From: Actinobacillus porcinus
Lineage (GTDB): Bacteria > Pseudomonadota > Gammaproteobacteria > Enterobacterales > Pasteurellaceae
Assembly: GCF_901764995.1 (NCBI RefSeq)
Contig: NZ_CABFKI010000002.1
Coordinates: 208,637-272,636, forward strand
Direction of reading: 5' to 3'
DNA: 64,000 nucleotides
Below, in pieces: positions 52,689-62,400 of the stretch. The position numbers were made by a program, and so were the translations under genes. The notes beneath the pieces are model-generated. The model worked only from the letters and a program-made list of their open reading frames with translations. It ran no database searches and was not told the origin of the DNA. Each line of letters opens with the position of its first letter. The first letter of the stretch is position 1.

Positions 52689-53846
52689 ATGCTTCCACAA
52701 GAATTATCAAAAAAATTATTCAACGAAAAATATCAAAAAGCCCCAACACTCAATGTTTACGCGCCCGGGCGAGTCAATATCATTGGCGAACATACCGACT
52801 ATAACGATGGCTTTGTCATGCCCTGTGCCATTAATTACGGTACATCCATTAGTGGCGCACCGCGTCAAGATCACCTTTTCAAGGTTTTTGCCGCAGACTT
52901 GCAAGAAAGCGATGAATTTCGCCTTGACCAACCCATTGAGCCCAAAGCCAATGCGAAATGGACGGGCTATGTGCGCGGTGTGGTGAAATTTATTCAGGAA
53001 CGTTGCCCTGAATTTACCCAAGGCGCCGATTTAGTTATTAATGGCAATGTCCCACTTTCTTCAGGTTTAAGCTCATCCGCTTCTCTTGAAGTTGCCGTGG
53101 GTAAATTTTGCCAACAGCTGGGCAACTTGCCTTTAAGCCATACCGACATCGCGCTCATTGGGCAAAAAGCTGAAAATAAATTTGTCGGCGCGAATTGCGG
53201 CAATATGGATCAATTGATCTCAGCCCTTGGACAAGCGGATCACTTGCTCATGATTGATTGCCGCAGCCTTGAAACTCAAGCTACACCTGTGCCGGACAAT
53301 ATCGCAGTGATTATTGTGAATTCCCACGTAAAACACGATTTGGTGACAGGCGAATACAATACGCGCCGTCAACAATGCGAAGCCGCCGCAAAATTCTTTG
53401 GCGTTAAAGCATTGCGCGATGTCTCGGTGACACAATTCCACGAAAAAGAAGCAGAATTAACCGCACTTGATCCTGAAATGGCAAAACGTGCTCGTCACGT
53501 AGTGACCGAAAATCAACGTGTATTGGATGCGGTGCAAGCGTTAAATGCCGGGGATATTTCGCGTTTAGGGCAATTGATGAACGCGTCCCATGTTTCTATG
53601 CGCGATGACTTTGAAATTACCACACCTGAAATTGATTATTTAGTTGAGTTAGCCCAATCGGTGATTGGTTCATCAGGCGGCGCGCGAATGACCGGCGGTG
53701 GTTTCGGTGGCTGTATTGTGGCACTGGCACCAACGGAAAAAGTGGACGAAGTTCGTCAAATTATTGAAGCCAATTATGAAAAACGGACAGGCTTAAAAGA
53801 AAGTTTCTACGTCTGTACCGCGTCTCAAGGGGTACATCTATGTTAG
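52689..53846 (+). CDS. galK: Galactokinase
   Basis: GHMP kinase of 385 residues phosphorylating galactose. The galactokinase signature [17 protein letters not shown], the phosphate loop [18 protein letters not shown] and the C-terminal [17 protein letters not shown] are intact. It overlaps galM by 7 bases, so translation of the two is coupled. Confidence 0.97.
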   Translation: MLPQELSKKLFNEKYQKAPTLNVYAPGRVNIIGEHTDYNDGFVMPCAINYGTSISGAPRQDHLFKVFAADLQESDEFRLDQPIEPKANAKWTGYVRGVVKFIQERCPEFTQGADLVINGNVPLSSGLSSSASLEVAVGKFCQQLGNLPLSHTDIALIGQKAENKFVGANCGNMDQLISALGQADHLLMIDCRSLETQATPVPDNIAVIIVNSHVKHDLVTGEYNTRRQQCEAAAKFFGVKALRDVSVTQFHEKEAELTALDPEMAKRARHVVTENQRVLDAVQALNAGDISRLGQLMNASHVSMRDDFEITTPEIDYLVELAQSVIGSSGGARMTGGGFGGCIVALAPTEKVDEVRQIIEANYEKRTGLKESFYVCTASQGVHLC

Positions 53847-54862
53847 ACAAACAGGCACCATTAGCCATCGGCTGTGCGCCTGATGGCTTGCCCTTTCATA
53901 TCTACACCTTGGAAAATGAAAACGGTATGCGCGTTCAAATGATGGACTGGGGTGCCACTTGGCTTTCTTGCCAAGTCCCTGTTAACGGCAATCTGCGCGA
54001 AGTATTGTTAGGTTGCCAACCTGACGACTACCCAAAACAAACCGCTTATTTGGGCGCAAGCATTGGGCGTTATGCCAATCGCATTGCTCACGCGGCAAAA
54101 TTAGGGCTTAGCCCAAATCAAGGCGAGCACCAATTACACGGCGGCGCGCTAGGTTGGGATAAAGTGCGGTGGAAATTGAAAGACTTTTCTGAACATAGCC
54201 TGTGTTTCTGCCATTTTTCACCCCATGGTGATCAGGGCTTTGCGGGCGAAGTGAACGTCACCGTGACTTACACCCTAGAGCAAGACAACAGCTTAGTAGT
54301 CACCTACAGCGCGCACAATCAACAAGATACGCCGTTAAATCTGACCAACCACGCCTATTTCAACTTGCAAGACAGTAAAAATGGCTGTGACGTTCGTCAA
54401 CATTTTCTCCAACTCAACGCAGATCAATTTTTGCCTGTGGATGGGCAAGGTATTCCAAATGCCCCCTTAAAATCCGTGCAAAGAACCAGCTTTGATTTTC
54501 GAACGGAAAAACCTATTCAGCAGGATTTTCTTAAAGAGGAACAATTGCTCACTAAAGGCTATGATCACGCATTCTTACTGAATCAAGAGCACAACAAACC
54601 TTGCGCTATTTTAACTTCACCTGATCGAGCTTTACGCCTAGAAGTGAGCACTAGCCAACCGGCATTGCAAGTTTACACGGGTAACTATCTCGCCGGAACC
54701 CCCACAAGAAATGGCGGACAATATGCAGATTACAGCGGAATCGCCTTAGAAACCCAAGCCCTGCCTGATACCCCAAACCATCCAGAATGGTGGCAATATG
54801 GCGGTATGGCAAAAGCAGGTAGTCATTATCATCACTGGACAAGATTTAAATTTGTCCTGTAA
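53840..54862 (+). CDS. galM: Aldose 1-epimerase (galactose mutarotase)
   Basis: Beta-sandwich enzyme of 340 residues interconverting galactose anomers before GalK. The active-site blocks [24 protein letters not shown] (catalytic His) and the C-terminal [20 protein letters not shown] (with the catalytic Glu) are seen. It is the last gene of galTKM. A strong uptake-sequence terminator follows. Confidence 0.95.
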   Translation: MLDKQAPLAIGCAPDGLPFHIYTLENENGMRVQMMDWGATWLSCQVPVNGNLREVLLGCQPDDYPKQTAYLGASIGRYANRIAHAAKLGLSPNQGEHQLHGGALGWDKVRWKLKDFSEHSLCFCHFSPHGDQGFAGEVNVTVTYTLEQDNSLVVTYSAHNQQDTPLNLTNHAYFNLQDSKNGCDVRQHFLQLNADQFLPVDGQGIPNAPLKSVQRTSFDFRTEKPIQQDFLKEEQLLTKGYDHAFLLNQEHNKPCAILTSPDRALRLEVSTSQPALQVYTGNYLAGTPTRNGGQYADYSGIALETQALPDTPNHPEWWQYGGMAKAGSHYHHWTRFKFVL

Positions 54863-54867
54863 TCGCC

Positions 54868-54908
54868 AAAAGTGCGGTGAAAATCAACCCGGTTTTTCAC
54901 CGCACTTT
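54868..54908 (+). terminator. Terminator after galM
   Basis: AAAAGTGCGGTGAAAA and TTTTTCACCGCACTTT form a stem of about 15 bp around ATCAACCCGG. Both arms hold the uptake core, in inverted orientation. It lies 6 bases past the galM stop. Confidence 0.85.
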
Positions 54909-55006
54909 GCCACTGTATGACATGATATTCAAATTTCTTCTAGCAACCATTTGAAAAATATGCTACTTTTTTATCCGTCAATCCGACAATAACATACTAA
55001 AATATT

Positions 55007-55918
55007 ATGAACGAAGAGCATTCGATAAATCCAACTCAAACAGAAACACATCAAAAAAAATCCTTTTTCCAATCCTTATTTGGGCGTTTTTTCCAAGGTG
55101 AACTGAAAAATCGCGAAGAATTAGTGGAGGTTATTCGGGATTCCGAACAAAACGAATTGATTGATCAGGATACACGTGAAATGATCGAAGGGGTGATGGA
55201 AATTGCCGAACTTCGCGTACGCGATATTATGATCCCACGCGCCCAAATTGTTTTTATTGAAAAAGAACAAGATCTTGAAAGTTGCCTTGATACCATTATT
55301 ACTACAGCACACTCGCGTTTTCCCGTGATTAGCGATGAACGCGATAATGTATTGGGCATTTTGCACGCCAAAGACTTATTAAAATTCTTACGTTCCGATG
55401 CGGAAGAATTTGATTTACCGCGTTTATTGCGCCCGGTGGAAATTGTGCCGGAAAGTAAACGCGTGGATCGTTTGCTGAAAGAATTCCGTTCAGAACGTTT
55501 CCATATGGCAATTGTGGTAGATGAATTTGGTGCGGTTTCGGGCTTGGTCACCATTGAAGATATTTTGGAACAAATTGTAGGCGACATTGAAGATGAATTT
55601 GACGAAGAAGAACTCATTGCCAATATCCGCCAATTATCGCGCCATACTTACGCCGTTCGCGCACTCACTGATATTGATGATTTTAACCTCCAATTTAATA
55701 CCCACTTTGCCGATGAAGAAGTGGATACCATTGGTGGTGTCATTATGCAAGCCTTTGGTTATTTACCCAAACGCGGCGAAGAAATTACCCTTGAAAACGT
55801 ACATTTTAAAGTCACGTCTGCAGACAGCCGCCGCATCATTCAATTACGCGCGACAGTGACCGATGAATTATTGGCTGAAATGACATCACAAGAGGAAGAA
55901 GATAAAAATAATGAGTAA
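55007..55918 (+). CDS. corC: CorC/HlyC family CBS-domain protein
   Basis: Cytoplasmic protein of 303 residues with no membrane domain. Two CBS motifs (about 75-200: [15 protein letters not shown] and [33 protein letters not shown]) are followed by the CorC/HlyC C-terminal domain with [23 protein letters not shown]. In enterics it is linked to magnesium/cobalt efflux. It overlaps lnt by 8 bases, the conserved corC-lnt pair. The real activity is unclear. Confidence 0.92.
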   Translation: MNEEHSINPTQTETHQKKSFFQSLFGRFFQGELKNREELVEVIRDSEQNELIDQDTREMIEGVMEIAELRVRDIMIPRAQIVFIEKEQDLESCLDTIITTAHSRFPVISDERDNVLGILHAKDLLKFLRSDAEEFDLPRLLRPVEIVPESKRVDRLLKEFRSERFHMAIVVDEFGAVSGLVTIEDILEQIVGDIEDEFDEEELIANIRQLSRHTYAVRALTDIDDFNLQFNTHFADEEVDTIGGVIMQAFGYLPKRGEEITLENVHFKVTSADSRRIIQLRATVTDELLAEMTSQEEEDKNNE

Positions 55919-57443
55919 CTTACTCGTCTCTATGATTGCGCTGATTTCGGGAGGAATCGGCGTTTTTGCCTTTTCCCCCTATGATTATTGGGGCGTTACC
56001 TATCTTTCATTATTAGGCTTGATTTATATTGCCAAACATCCCCAAAAACGCACCGCACTTTGGGCAACATTCTTGTGGGGACTCAGCTTTTTTAGTATTG
56101 GTACCAGCTGGTTACATGTCAGCATCCATCAATTCGGTGGATCACCTTTATGGTTAAGCTACGGCTTAGTGGTTTTACTCGCCGCTTATCTTTCACTTTA
56201 CCCCATGCTTTTTACCTATCTCATTCAACGCTTTAAGGTACAAAGTGCGGTCATTTTTGCCGTAATTTGGACATTCACCGAATTTCTGCGTGGTTGGGTA
56301 TTGACAGGTTTTCCTTGGTTACAATTTGGTTACAGCCAAATCGACAGTCCCTTTTATGGTTTAGCCCCGATTTTTGGTGTCACCGGCTTAACTTTCTTTA
56401 CCCTATGGGCAAGTGCGGTGATTTTTAACGGCATTTCAGCACTTTTTCAAGCGCAAAAAAAATGGCATGTCTTGCTTGCCAATATGGCGATGTTAGCGGT
56501 GATTGGTGTTTTAAGTGCTTACGCATCTCAACAAAATTATGTGCAAAAACAAACAGATCAAGCTTTAACCATCACGTTGGCACAAGGCAACATTGAACAA
56601 AATCTCAAATGGGATCCTGACTATCTCAATAGCACCCTTGAAATTTATAGCCGCCAAATTACCGAAAATTTAGGAAAAACGGATTTGATTATTCTGCCCG
56701 AAAGTGCTTTGCCTACCCTCGAGAATCATATTCAACCTTTCTTTAACGCCTTAAAACAAGCAGGGCAAAAAGCCAATACCGATGTGATTATCGGGACGGT
56801 TTATCGAGATGATAATGTGGGCAAATTACTCAATTCCATTACGGTTGTGGATCCAACGTATCAGGCAGAAACGGCTCAACGCTATAACAAGCACCATCTC
56901 GTTCCTTTTGGTGAATATGTTCCATTAGAAAGCCTGTTACGTCCATTAGGTTCAGTGTTTAATTTACCGATGTCCGCCTTCCAACAAGGAAAAGAAATTC
57001 AGCCTGCACTGAATATAAAAAATCGACTTTTTACGCCAGCGATTTGTTATGAAATTATTTTAGGTGAGCAACTTCGCCGTAACTTAGCCGGAAAAGCAGG
57101 ATTTATCTTAACCATATCCAATGATGCTTGGTTTGGTGACAGCCACGGTCCTTGGCAACATTTGCAAATGGCAAGAATGCGCGCCTTGGAGCTAGGTCGT
57201 CCATTAGTTCGTGCCACCAATACAGGCATTAGTGTTTTTGTTGATGAACAGGGGAAAATTATCGCCCAAGCCCCACAATTTACCGAAACCACCCTAACCC
57301 AGCGTATTGAACCCACCCAAGGTTGGACCCCCTACGCCAAATTAGGCAATCTCCCCTTGTATATCCTCTCTTTCCTGTTCATCGCAGTACGCGGTTTAGG
57401 TGCGTTGTTAAAACGGAAATTGACGAAAAATACCGCGCTTTAA
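55911..57443 (+). CDS. lnt: Apolipoprotein N-acyltransferase
   Basis: Inner-membrane enzyme of 510 residues adding the third acyl chain to lipoproteins. About six N-terminal helices (1-200) are followed by the periplasmic nitrilase-like domain (about 220-480). The catalytic triad is visible: Glu in [11 protein letters not shown], Lys in [14 protein letters not shown] and Cys in [11 protein letters not shown]. It overlaps corC. A hairpin follows the stop. Confidence 0.96.
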   Translation: MSNLLVSMIALISGGIGVFAFSPYDYWGVTYLSLLGLIYIAKHPQKRTALWATFLWGLSFFSIGTSWLHVSIHQFGGSPLWLSYGLVVLLAAYLSLYPMLFTYLIQRFKVQSAVIFAVIWTFTEFLRGWVLTGFPWLQFGYSQIDSPFYGLAPIFGVTGLTFFTLWASAVIFNGISALFQAQKKWHVLLANMAMLAVIGVLSAYASQQNYVQKQTDQALTITLAQGNIEQNLKWDPDYLNSTLEIYSRQITENLGKTDLIILPESALPTLENHIQPFFNALKQAGQKANTDVIIGTVYRDDNVGKLLNSITVVDPTYQAETAQRYNKHHLVPFGEYVPLESLLRPLGSVFNLPMSAFQQGKEIQPALNIKNRLFTPAICYEIILGEQLRRNLAGKAGFILTISNDAWFGDSHGPWQHLQMARMRALELGRPLVRATNTGISVFVDEQGKIIAQAPQFTETTLTQRIEPTQGWTPYAKLGNLPLYILSFLFIAVRGLGALLKRKLTKNTAL

Positions 57444-57458
57444 AGGGTTAAAGGTCAT

Positions 57459-57484
57459 TAGGGCGGATTTAATCTCCGCCCTAA
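57459..57484 (+). terminator. Terminator after lnt
   Basis: TTAGGGCGGA-TTTAAT-CTCCGCCCTAA is a near-perfect stem 15 bases past the stop. It lacks a strong T-run. Confidence 0.6.
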
Positions 57485-57622
57485 TAACGATATAGATATT
57501 AACCACCAAATCCTTAATTGGCATGTTTCAAGTTCTGGCATTTACCCTTAAGAGCTTGCGATACATATGGATTTTCATTAAGATACAATAAGTTAAAGGT
57601 TTAACAGGTTGAAATAGGTTAT

Positions 57623-59395
57623 ATGAATAAAAATTTAGGAAAAAAGAGAAAGTTATCATTAAAAATTATGCCTATTTTAGGATTGCTTTTCTCTCTGTCT
57701 GCATTATCTGCACCGAATGACCCCAACCTAAACCAAATTGACGCTCAGCAACAACAACGCCAACAACAGCAAAATGCACAACGTGCGGCTCAATTACAAT
57801 CTAAGCCTGATGTACGTTTAGAGGTTGCACAAGACAGCAAAGAAAAGTTACCTAGCGATGAAAAACCTTGCTTTGATATTTATAAAATTTCTCTTCTCGA
57901 TTATTCTGCAGACAACCAATATCACCCCTCTCAATTTCAACTTGAACTGACTAAAACTGCACGATCGTTAGATCTACGACTCCCTCGTTGTATCGGGGCA
58001 AAAGGCATTAATGCGCTTGTTTCGCAAGTACAAAATCGAATTGTAGAAAAAGGCTATGTCACAACGCGTGTGATCGTACCTGAACAAAATCTTAACCAAG
58101 GCGAACTGGTCTTAATGGTGATCCCAGGTAAAATTAAAAATATTATTGTCTCTGACGTGGGCAATACGCCACGTTTCACACGTTTACACAGTTGGACAGG
58201 ATTGACTTTTGATTCTGGCGAATTATTAAATTTGCGTGATATTGAACAAAGCTTAGAAAATCTTAAACGCTCTCCCACTGCAGACGCTAATATTGAAATC
58301 CAACCGAGCCAAGCCAAAGATGCAGAGCTAGGTGATAGTGATTTATTGGTCACTTATGCGCAGAATTTTCCTTTTCGTTTAACGCTTGGTTTAGATAACA
58401 GTGGCTCCAAATCTACAGGGAAATTACAAGGCTCTGCAACCCTTTCTTGGGATAACCTTTTTTCTGCAAACGATTTATTTTACGCCAGCTTTACGCATAG
58501 CATTAAACGCCACACTGATGACAAAGGGCAACGTGCTAGTAAAAACTGGAATCTTTATTACAGCATTCCTTTTGGCTATTGGGATTTACGTTTTAGCCAC
58601 AGCCAAAATCATTATCACCAAGAGTTGGCAGGTGCGTTCACCAATTATATTTACTCAGGTGAAAGTACCACAGATAAATTCACCTTATCTTACATGCTCT
58701 ATCGTGATAGTTCGCGCAAAACCTCAATTTATGGCTCGCTGTGGTCACGCCAATCGGAAAACTATATTGATGAAGCAGAAATTGAAGTACAACGCCGCCG
58801 AATGGCAGGCTGGGAAGCGGGTATCAATCACAGAGAATATATCAATCGAGCGATTATAAACTTAGGGTTTAATTATAAACACGGCACAGGCGCACGTGGA
58901 GCAATACCTGCACCAGAAGAACTCTGGCACGAGGGGACATCGCGCCCTGTGATTATGACCGCAACATTAAGTTATCTACAGCCTTTTACCGTTGGCGAAC
59001 AGGAATTTCGTTTTTCTAGCGAATGGTCGGCGCAATGGAACAAAACGCCATTGATTATGCAAGACCGTTTTAGCCTTGGCGGACGTTATACAGTACGTGG
59101 TTTTGACGGTGAGTTAACTTTAACAGGCGAACGAGGTTGGTTAACACGTAATGAGTTAAGCTGGAATATTCTTGGCTCAAATCAATGGATTTATGTAGGC
59201 ATTGACGCCGGTCGTGTCTCAGGTCGCACTATCCACGAACAATTAGGCAATACTCTTGTGGGTAGTGTATTAGGTGTACGTGGTGGATTAAAAGGTTTGT
59301 ACTATGATGTTTCATTATCCAAACCAATCAGCAAACCCGATGGATTTAGAACGTCTAACCTTTATACGGCATTTAATGTTGGGTATTCGTTTTAA
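57623..59395 (+). CDS. Two-partner secretion outer membrane transporter (CdiB/FhaC/ShlB family)
   Basis: Outer membrane protein of 590 residues. A signal peptide (about 1-30) is followed by a Gln-rich stretch (QQQQRQQQQNAQRAAQ, about 44-60), two POTRA domains (about 80-230; GYVTTRVIVPEQNLNQGELVLMVIPG) and a 16-strand barrel. The VRGF motif that anchors loop L6 is seen in GGRYTVRGFDGE, and the protein ends in the barrel signature FNVGYSF. It exports the exoprotein encoded 54 bases downstream. FhaC- and CdiB-type members cannot be separated by sequence alone; the partner looks CdiA-like. Confidence 0.9.
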   Translation: MNKNLGKKRKLSLKIMPILGLLFSLSALSAPNDPNLNQIDAQQQQRQQQQNAQRAAQLQSKPDVRLEVAQDSKEKLPSDEKPCFDIYKISLLDYSADNQYHPSQFQLELTKTARSLDLRLPRCIGAKGINALVSQVQNRIVEKGYVTTRVIVPEQNLNQGELVLMVIPGKIKNIIVSDVGNTPRFTRLHSWTGLTFDSGELLNLRDIEQSLENLKRSPTADANIEIQPSQAKDAELGDSDLLVTYAQNFPFRLTLGLDNSGSKSTGKLQGSATLSWDNLFSANDLFYASFTHSIKRHTDDKGQRASKNWNLYYSIPFGYWDLRFSHSQNHYHQELAGAFTNYIYSGESTTDKFTLSYMLYRDSSRKTSIYGSLWSRQSENYIDEAEIEVQRRRMAGWEAGINHREYINRAIINLGFNYKHGTGARGAIPAPEELWHEGTSRPVIMTATLSYLQPFTVGEQEFRFSSEWSAQWNKTPLIMQDRFSLGGRYTVRGFDGELTLTGERGWLTRNELSWNILGSNQWIYVGIDAGRVSGRTIHEQLGNTLVGSVLGVRGGLKGLYYDVSLSKPISKPDGFRTSNLYTAFNVGYSF

Positions 59396-59449
59396 CTATT
59401 TATAGGCACATAATTTTCAACTTAAAATCAATAAAATAAGGAGCCCCCT

Positions 59450-62400
59450 ATGAACAAAAATAAATTCCGCGTGATTTTCAACCGCACTTTGTTGCGTTGG
59501 GTGGTGACATCGGAATTAGCCAAAACTGCAGATAAATCATCACCAGTTGGGGATGGGGATGCGGTAAAAAGTGCGGTGCGTTTTTGTTCAGTTTTATCCT
59601 TAAAGTCTGTAAGTTTTAGCTTATTTTGTGCGTGGGGTTTTGTGTCGTTGGTGGTGCCTCAAGTCGCGTTGGCAAACCTTGAAATTCGTGCCGATAAAAC
59701 TGCGCCGGTCAATCAGCAACCGATTATTCTCTCCACCGCCAACGGCATTCCGCAAGTCAATATCCAAACCCCGAACAGTAAGGGGCTTTCTCACAATAAA
59801 TATGCGCAATTTGATGTGGCGGAAAAAGGCGCGATTTTAAACAACAGCCGCACCACCGTGCAAACTCAGCAAGGCGGTTTGGTCACCGGTAACCCTTATT
59901 TGGCGCGCGGTGAAGCGCGTGTGATTTTAAATGAAGTGAATTCTGCCAACCCAAGCCAATTACGTGGTTATGTGGAAGTGGCGGGCAAAAAAGCCGATGT
60001 GATTATTGCCAACCCTAGTGGTATTCATTGCGACGGCTGTGGTGTGATTAATTCAGGGCGCACCACGTTGACCACAGGTAACCCAAAAATCAAAGACGGA
60101 CAAGTCACCGGTTTTGACGTAGAAAAAGGCCAAGTTAAGGTATCGGGCAAAGGGTTAGACAACAGCCGCGTGGATTACACGGAAATCATCGCGCGCGAAA
60201 CGGAAATCAACGCAGGCATTTGGTCGAACAAAAAATTAACGGTGGTGACAGGCGAAAACCGTGTTCAACGCACTGAAACTGCCGCGACTAAAAATGATAA
60301 TGACCATCTCATCATCACCCATACCAAACCCTCTGCTATTCCCACCCAACAAAGCGAAAAATACGCCGTTGACGTAAGCGAATTAGGCGGTATGTACGCC
60401 GGAAAAATCTATCTTATCGGCACCGAACAAGGGTTAGGCGTGCGTAATGCCGGGCATATTGGGGCGAGTGCAGGTGAAGTGTATATTGACAGCCAAGGTC
60501 GTATCGTCAATAAAGGCACGGTCAATGCCAACCAAAACATCCAACTAACCGGTAAACAAGGCATTGAAAACACAGGCAAAGTCGAGAACCGTCAAAACGA
60601 CATTACACTTAATACACCGGCTGACATTCAGCAAAATGGCTCTGTTGTCGCACGCTCAGGCAATATTCATCAAACAGCAAAACAAGGCATTCACCAACAA
60701 GGCGAAACGGTCGCCAAGGGTAATATTCACTACCAAGCCCCGACTGTTACCGCATCAACATCATCCTTAATCGCAGCCGGCGTAGAGATTAAAGACACAC
60801 CAAATGGCGAAACGCGAACCCTTGAACAACATTCAACGCAAGGTAAAAATCTCACTGTAAGCACTACAGGCAAAACCACGTTACAAGGCAAAAACCTCGC
60901 TTCGGGTAAAATTCAGGTCAATGGGCAAGAGATTAACTTAGATAACAGCCAAACATCTGCACATACCATTGAAGCCAAAGCCACGCAAGGCGACATTCAA
61001 GCAAACAACGCTACGATTGTTGCCAACCGTGATTTAACCCTCACCACCCCGAAAACACTGCAAACGCAAAACAGCTCAGTCAAAGCCGAGAAAATCACCG
61101 CAAAACAAACCGCACTTAACACGCAAAATGCGGTTTGGGAGCAGACAGGCGATAGTCATTTTATGCTTGAAGCAGCACGCATTGATAACCAAGGTGGCTC
61201 AATCGTCACGCAAGGTGATTTTGCTATAAATACCCACTACCTTGATAATACACAAGGTAAACTTGCAACGAATAAAAACCTGGATATTACCACACAGCAA
61301 GGTGAGCTTAATACAGGTAATGGTGTCTTGTTTGCAACAGAAAATATCACCTTAAATACAGGTCGGCTTAATAATGAAAATGGCACTATCTTAGCAGAAA
61401 AGCACTTGCAATTAGATACCCACAACCAATCGCTTAACAACCGACAAAACGGTCAAATTCAAGCATTGGGTAACATGAAGTTATCGACCTATGAAATTGA
61501 TAACCGCGGTGGTTTTATCCAATCTGCAGGAGATACGACGATTTCTACAGCCTTACTGAATAACCGGAAAATAAACAGCACAGGCTCATTATTAGAAAGT
61601 CGCAACATACTCACGTTAAATGCCCAAAGTTTACTCAACAGCAATACTAAGAATGTGGATACACAACCAACACAAGGCATTATTGCGGGGCAGCTTAATC
61701 TCGATACAGAAACTCTTGATAATCAGCAAGGGGGGATTTATACAGAAAATAAGGCGACATTGAATGTCAAGCACAACCTAAATAACCATCAGGGTGAGAT
61801 TTTAAGTTGGGGTAATCTTGCCATTTTAGGTTATGCCACTGATTTAGCTATTCAAAACAGCCAAGGGATCATTCAAGCACAACAGGATTTAACCATTCAA
61901 AGCAAAGGGATTTCTGAAGATGGCCATTTAGAAGCCACTCGCTTGTCTATTCAACAAAAAGACGACTTCAATACTCAAAATGACATTAATGCCGGCAGTT
62001 CGTTACAGCTATCAACCTTGGGGAACATGACTAATCATCATAAATTATCTGCCAACGGCGTAATTCAATTACAGGCACAAAATATTGATAATAAAGTTAC
62101 CGCATCAATCAGTGCATCAACGACCTTGATTAATGCCGTAAATAATGTGACCAACCGAGGTTTAATTAATAGCTACAATGCGCAAGATAATGCACAAACC
62201 ATTATAAAGGCAGGAAGCCAACTCAATAATATTGGCACAGGGCGTATTTATGGTGACCATATTGCCCTTCAAGCCGACCGCATCCAAAATAAAGATGAAA
62301 CCCTTGCCGGCAAAGTCTCTTCTGCGACCATTGCAGCACGCCAACGCTTGGATTTGGGCGCACGCGAAATCCTGAACCAAACGGACGATTACAATCCAAA

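Noticed and set aside
58401..58859. Plus-strand open frame of 152 codons inside the two-partner transporter gene
   Set aside because: It is an out-of-frame shadow of barrel-coding sequence; the main frame keeps POTRA and VRGF motifs throughout.
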